This document shows, piece after piece, positions 62,479 to 64,000 of a DNA stretch of 64,000 bases. Every line of letters starts with the position of its first letter. The stretch's first letter is position 1. This DNA is from Frigidibacter albus (GTDB lineage: Bacteria; Pseudomonadota; Alphaproteobacteria; Rhodobacterales; Rhodobacteraceae): assembly GCF_009908165.1 (NCBI RefSeq), contig NZ_JAAAUC010000001.1, forward strand, positions 1 to 64,000, written 5' to 3'. The notes under the pieces are model-generated. The model searched no databases. It saw nothing but the letters and a program-made list of their open reading frames with translations, and was not told the DNA's origin. The translations under genes were made by a program, and so were the position numbers.

Positions 62479-63158
62479 CCGACCCGACGCGCATCCTGGT
62501 GATCGACGACGAGGCCCCGATCCGCCGCTTTCTGCGTGTGCCGCTGGAGGCCGAGGGCCATGCCGTGATCGAGGCCGCGACCGCGCGCGAGGGCATCCTT
62601 GCCGCCGCGCGAGAAACGCCCGGGCTGATCATCCTCGACCTTGGCCTGCCCGATGCCGACGGCCTGACCGTCCTGCGCGAGGTTCGGACCTGGAGCAAAG
62701 TTCCCGTCTTGGTGTTGTCGGTGCGCGCGGATGAGGCGGGCAAGGTGGCTGCCCTGGATGCCGGGGCGCAGGATTATGTCGTCAAGCCGTTCGGGATCAA
62801 GGAGCTTCTGGCCCGCATCCGCGGCGTGCTGCGCGACAGGGGCGGACCCGCGTCGCCGACGGTGCTGGAGATCGCCGATCTGCGGATCGACCCTGCCAAC
62901 CATACCGTCACCAAGGCCGGCGGCGCCCTTCACCTGACCCGCCGCGAGTTCGATCTGTTGTGGCTGCTTGCCAGCAACGCGGGCCGCCTGGTCACCCAGG
63001 CCATGATCCTCAAGACGCTCTGGGGCCCGGCGCATGCCGAGGACAGCCAGTATCTGCGCGTCTATGTGCGCCAGTTGCGCCAGAAGCTGGGCGATGACGC
63101 CGCCAACCCCCGCTTCATCATGACCGAGCCAGGGATCGGCTATCGGTTCGTGGGGTAG
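62475..63158 (+). CDS. kdpE: response regulator KdpE
   Basis: A 227-residue OmpR-class regulator: receiver domain with ILVIDDEAPIRRFL, the phospho-acceptor Asp in LIILDLGLPDADG, and KPFGIKELLARI, then a winged helix (LTRREFDLLWLLASNAGRLVTQAMIL to the C-terminus). It should activate the kdp operon, probably through the repeats at 55200-55254. Overlaps kdpD. Confidence 0.96.
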   Translation: MTDPTRILVIDDEAPIRRFLRVPLEAEGHAVIEAATAREGILAAARETPGLIILDLGLPDADGLTVLREVRTWSKVPVLVLSVRADEAGKVAALDAGAQDYVVKPFGIKELLARIRGVLRDRGGPASPTVLEIADLRIDPANHTVTKAGGALHLTRREFDLLWLLASNAGRLVTQAMILKTLWGPAHAEDSQYLRVYVRQLRQKLGDDAANPRFIMTEPGIGYRFVG

Positions 63159-63274
63159 GTATCGCTCGTTGTTTGCTGCACCGAGTAAGAAGCGCAGATA
63201 GGAAGCCACACACTTACACTGTGAACCGCTCCGGGTTTGCCGGAGGCTCCAACTCCTGAGTAGGATGGAGCATC

Positions 63275-63598
63275 ATGAGCAAGACCACGGACAAGTTTTC
63301 CCCCGAAGTGCGCGAACGCGCTGTGCGGTTGGTGTTGGACACCGAAGGCCAGCACGGGTCGCGTTGGCAGTCCATCGTGTCGATCGCCGCAAAGATCGGC
63401 TGCTCGGCGCATACGCTGAATGACTGGGTCAAGAAGGCCAAGGTCGACAGCGGCGCGCGCGCGGGCGTTCCGACCGAACTGGCCGAGCGGATGAAGGCGC
63501 TGGAGCGAGAGAACCGCGAGTTGCGCCAGGCGAACGAGATCCTCCGCAAGGCCAGCGCGTATTTTGCGATGGCGGAGCTCGACCGCCGGTCGAAGTGA
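63275..63598 (+). CDS. IS3-family transposase OrfA
   Basis: A 107-residue helix-turn-helix protein: [49 protein letters not shown] (HTH) and the leucine-zipper [34 protein letters not shown], both standard for IS3-group OrfA. It starts at ATG 63275 and its stop overlaps the orfB start (TGATG). Confidence 0.92.
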   Translation: MSKTTDKFSPEVRERAVRLVLDTEGQHGSRWQSIVSIAAKIGCSAHTLNDWVKKAKVDSGARAGVPTELAERMKALERENRELRQANEILRKASAYFAMAELDRRSK

Positions 63599-63873
63599 TG
63601 GTGTCATTCATTGACGCGCATCGGGATGCACACGGGGTCGAGCGGATCTGCGACGTTCTGCCGATCGCCCCGTCGACTTACTATGATCATCTGGCCAGGC
63701 GGGCTGATCCTGTCCGGCTGTCGGACCGTGCGCGGAGGGACAAGGCGCTACGCCCCGAGATCCGGCGTGTGTTTGAGCAGAACTGGCGGGTCTACGGCGT
63801 CCGGAAGGTCTGGCGGCAGCTTCGCCGCGAGGGCTTGATGTCGCCCGTTGCACGGTGGCACGGCTGATGAAGA
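63598..63873 (+). pseudogene. IS3-family transposase OrfB, frameshifted and truncated
   Basis: [38 protein letters not shown]... is the start of OrfB, the integrase-fold subunit. Around 63836 one base is missing (GGCTTGATGTC instead of GGCTTCGATGTC), so the frame dies at a TGA at 63865. The restored frame continues ARCTVARLMKSM and then loses homology at about 63873, before the DDE core. It cannot make active transposase. Confidence 0.85.
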
Positions 63874-64000
63874 GCATGACGGGCCCCGGCGATGTTCCGG
63901 CTTATCTGAGGTCGCATGCTGGGGTGGCTGCCCGGCAGGATGGCCAGGCGCACGCCCGCCTCGACAGCAGCGATGGCAGTGTCGGCACAGGCCGCGGCGG
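63874..64000 (-). pseudogene. unidentified coding-like fragment at the window edge
   Basis: On the minus strand this stretch reads AAACADTAIAAVEAGVRLAILPGSHPSMRPQI, which looks protein-like and has no stop, but it is too short to name. It abuts the broken IS and may be a gene disrupted by the rearrangement. Confidence 0.25.

Larger units (their letters stand above)
63222..63873 (+). mobile_element. IS3-family element, 3'-truncated
   Basis: The left end begins TGAACCGCTCCGGGTTTGCC at 63222, 63 bases after kdpE. It carries orfA and the first third of orfB. Homology to the expected IS3-type transposase stops at about 63873, so the right end is missing or lies beyond an interruption. The end sequence matches the relic at 17141 in inverted orientation. 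Confidence 0.8.

Noticed and set aside
1-64000. tRNA, rRNA, CRISPR arrays or a prophage module
   Set aside because: No cloverleaf ends, no regularly spaced repeats with unique spacers, and no structural phage genes were seen.

Overview
The window is high-GC DNA (roughly two-thirds G+C by eye) with dense, often ATGA-overlapping operons. Its gene families (tripartite TRAP and TTT carboxylate transporters, IclR/LysR-controlled acid catabolism, a DUF2783-like partner of a flavin monooxygenase) point to an alphaproteobacterium, most likely a Rhodobacterales/Paracoccus-type organism. No rRNA, tRNA or CRISPR array was seen. Almost everything is accessory catabolism of aromatic and organic acids plus the kdp potassium system, with mobile-element scars between blocks.

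Layout. (A) 0-2.5 kb: a rearrangement scar in which a truncated RND membrane-fusion gene meets, tail to tail, a truncated FAD amine-oxidoreductase gene that follows an intact APC permease. (B) 2.6-16.8 kb: an AraC regulator, a TyrA-like dehydrogenase, a MarR regulator, hmgA, then fahA-maiA-TRAP(dctPQM), a second MarR, a LuxR-type regulator, and an operon of metallo-beta-lactamase-fold protein, flavin monooxygenase, DUF2783-like protein and aldehyde dehydrogenase. Five 20-bp palindromes related to ATCGTTGCA-N2-TGCAACGAT lie in the four control regions of this block, suggesting one homogentisate-centred regulon. No 4-hydroxyphenylpyruvate dioxygenase is present. (C) 16.9-18.5 kb: an internally deleted IS3-family remnant and a serine-recombinase relic. 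(D) 18.6-24.5 kb: a LysR regulator divergent from CaiB-type CoA-transferase, HMG-CoA-lyase-like enzyme and a second TRAP transporter. (E) 25.1-28.5 kb: IclR regulator divergent from pcaIJF (3-oxoadipate to succinyl-CoA and acetyl-CoA).

(F) 36.6-28.6 kb, minus strand: LysR, a third TRAP transporter, then GST, carboxymuconolactone-decarboxylase-like protein, a 2-pyrone-4,6-dicarboxylate-lactonase-like amidohydrolase, SDR and a CaiB transferase in one tightly coupled operon. It converges on pcaIJF, and no ring-cleavage enzyme is present. This is the best candidate for an undescribed pathway. (G) 36.9-42.2 kb: acyl-CoA dehydrogenase, ADP-forming acyl-CoA synthetase and a FadJ-like fusion, followed by a thioesterase on the other strand. 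(H) 42.8-54.6 kb: TctBAC transporter, D-2-hydroxyacid dehydrogenase with an AbrB-type membrane protein, LysR, an SDR-MmgE/PrpD-enoyl-CoA hydratase operon, and a second ADP-forming synthetase. A 13-bp motif is shared between the control regions of G and of tctBAC.

(I) 54.6-63.2 kb: a short tandem-repeat patch, then a complete kdp operon (small membrane ORF, kdpF, A, B, C, D, E) preceded by three helically phased 11-bp repeats that are good candidates for KdpE sites. The window closes with a truncated, frameshifted IS3-family element whose left end matches the relic at 17 kb. Overall the region looks like an assembled catabolic island. Each block follows the same logic: a regulator, its own high-affinity carboxylate importer, then CoA activation and beta-oxidation-like or ring-fission chemistry feeding acetyl-CoA, succinyl-CoA, fumarate and acetoacetate to central metabolism.
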